Source of the DNA: FEN-1297 sp021817845
Lineage (GTDB): Bacteria > Bacteroidota > Ignavibacteria > Ignavibacteriales > Ignavibacteriaceae
Direction: 5' to 3'
Assembly: GCA_021817845.1 (NCBI GenBank)
Contig: JAKAFW010000017.1
Coordinates: forward strand, 1-64,000
DNA: 64,000 nt
The position numbers and the translations under genes are program-made. Shown piece after piece: positions 63,194 to 64,000 of the stretch (position 1 is the stretch's first letter; every line of letters begins with the position of its first letter). The notes beneath the pieces were generated by a model, which was not told the DNA's origin, made no database searches, and saw only the letters and a list, made by a program, of their open reading frames with translations.

Positions 63194-64000
63194 ATGAAAG
63201 CGGTTCTTATTTTTGTTCTATTCATTATTGTCCCGAACGCATTTTCTCAAAGCGGCACTCAAGAATTAAGGACTAAAATTGATTCGATTTATTCAAACCC
63301 ATTCTTTTTGAAATCAATTATGTCAGTTGACGTTTTCGATTTGACTGCTAACAAATATCTCTATCAAAGAAATGAAAATTTACTTGTAAGACCGGCTTCA
63401 AATTTAAAAATATTAACTACCTCCGCCGGATTGTTATTCTTAACACCTAATTATCAATTCCAAACCACAGTCTATTATTCCGGTCAAATTATCAATGGAA
63501 CACTTTATGGCAATTTATTTATCCAAGGAGGATGCGATCCGGATTTTTCCACAAAGGATATTGAAAAGATTTCAGCAGAAATAAAATCTATAGGAATTAA
63601 AGAGATAACCGGAAATCTTTTCGGGGATATCTCGATGATGGATTCTTTGTTTTGGGGAAAAGGATGGATGTGGGATGACGATCCTTCTACTGATGCGCCT
63701 TATTTAACACCGCTTGATATAAATGAAAATTCAATTGGAGTGGTGGTAAAGGGGACCCGGATAGGTAAACGGGCTTCTGTTAAATTAATCCCTAAGACAG
63801 ATTTTCTGCATATTTATAATAACTCCGTAACAATTCCGGCAGATAGTCCATCGACATTATCGATTACGCGGGAGTGGATAGATAGAAAAAATAATATTTT
63901 AGTAAACGGCGAAGTAAAACTGACAGTGCCCGATTCACTTCAAGATACAACCTGGGTGAATGTTTACAACCCCGAATTATATTTTTTATCTCTGCTAAAA
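63194..64000 (+). CDS. dacB: D-alanyl-D-alanine carboxypeptidase/endopeptidase (PBP4 type), 5' part
   Basis: The frame opens at ATG 63194 and continues to the window edge (269 codons, no stop). It has a signal peptide (KAVLIFVLFIIVPNAFSQS), and the penicillin-binding S-x-x-K motif in VRPASNLKILTTSAG. GNLFIQGGCDPDFSTKDI, then WMWDDDPSTDAPYLTPLDIN followed by ENSI, are family blocks of PBP4/DacB. It trims or cuts peptidoglycan cross-links in the periplasm. The SxN and KTG motifs should lie beyond the edge. The typical glycine-rich GGGDP reads GGCDP here. Confidence 0.9.
   Translation, partial: MKAVLIFVLFIIVPNAFSQSGTQELRTKIDSIYSNPFFLKSIMSVDVFDLTANKYLYQRNENLLVRPASNLKILTTSAGLLFLTPNYQFQTTVYYSGQIINGTLYGNLFIQGGCDPDFSTKDIEKISAEIKSIGIKEITGNLFGDISMMDSLFWGKGWMWDDDPSTDAPYLTPLDINENSIGVVVKGTRIGKRASVKLIPKTDFLHIYNNSVTIPADSPSTLSITREWIDRKNNILVNGEVKLTVPDSLQDTTWVNVYNPELYFLSLLK

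Overview
The window is AT-rich bacterial DNA, most likely from the Ignavibacteria / Bacteroidetes-Chlorobi side of the tree. The strongest clue is the C-terminal secretion signal of the type IX system, in its Ignavibacteria-like wording NYPNPFNPxTxIxY followed by SGVYFYRL and KKxLLxK. It occurs on three intact proteins and on one relic. TonB-dependent receptors, a PII/porin/Amt nitrogen locus, a split complex I locus and frequent TTG/GTG starts fit the same placement. This is inference from protein style; no 16S gene is present.

Layout. 0-11.6 kb is an accessory, partly decaying region: an RND efflux-pump relic, a two-domain KaiC-like ATPase, a transposase relic, a DUF3160 type IX cargo, an AbiE-type toxin-antitoxin pair with a broken toxin, a single-chain restriction-modification enzyme and a small outer-membrane protein. 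11.8-23.6 kb is housekeeping: tRNA-Ser, glutaryl-CoA dehydrogenase-like enzyme, guaB, a glycosyltransferase overlapping purD, DUF4404, a metal-uptake-like block (CopL/DUF2946-like protein, TonB receptor, bacterioferritin), a PfkB kinase and pyrophosphatase. 23.9-26.9 kb (minus strand) is glnK - beta-barrel protein - amtB. 27.2-36.1 kb is asnS followed by the membrane arm of complex I (nuoJKLM, an ion antiporter, an unknown 122-aa protein, nuoN). 36.2-37.2 kb holds tRNA-Cys, tRNA-Gly and a UPF0316 protein. 37.3-42.1 kb is pcm-miaA-atuA-atuA C-part-prfB-MGMT. 42.1-43.5 kb is a PspC/LiaF-like membrane pair. 43.8-49.1 kb has nadE, dsbD, dinB and a dnaE relic. 49.2-57.3 kb is secreted and exported proteins: S9 peptidase, lipoprotein, BNR-repeat protein and a nine-haem cytochrome. 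57.9-64 kb has purM, a lipoprotein, a TonB receptor, a TatD-radical SAM fusion and the start of a PBP4-type D,D-carboxypeptidase that runs off the edge.

How parts work together. The complex I membrane subunits form one co-directional run with a carrier of the ion-transporter superfamily inserted between nuoM and nuoN, which suggests coupling of respiration to Na+/H+ exchange. The glnK-porin-amtB locus looks like a complete ammonium path from outer membrane to PII sensor, and a perfect 10-bp inverted repeat lies upstream. prfB carries the classical +1 programmed frameshift.

Non-coding structure. Two families of short mobile-looking repeats are scattered between genes. One has conserved ends (TTACGCA ... 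TAAGGTGACTTA) but two different palindromic cores. The other is a MITE-like element with 17-19-bp terminal inverted repeats. Three genes (RND pump, AbiEii, DnaE) show the same decay pattern, a retained front piece joined to a retained later piece with the middle missing. No CRISPR array, prophage or rRNA is visible. No clearly new multi-gene system could be proven; the best candidates for a second look are the antiporter-containing nuo locus, the mosaic repeats, the type IX-exported nonahaem cytochrome and the TatD-radical SAM fusion.
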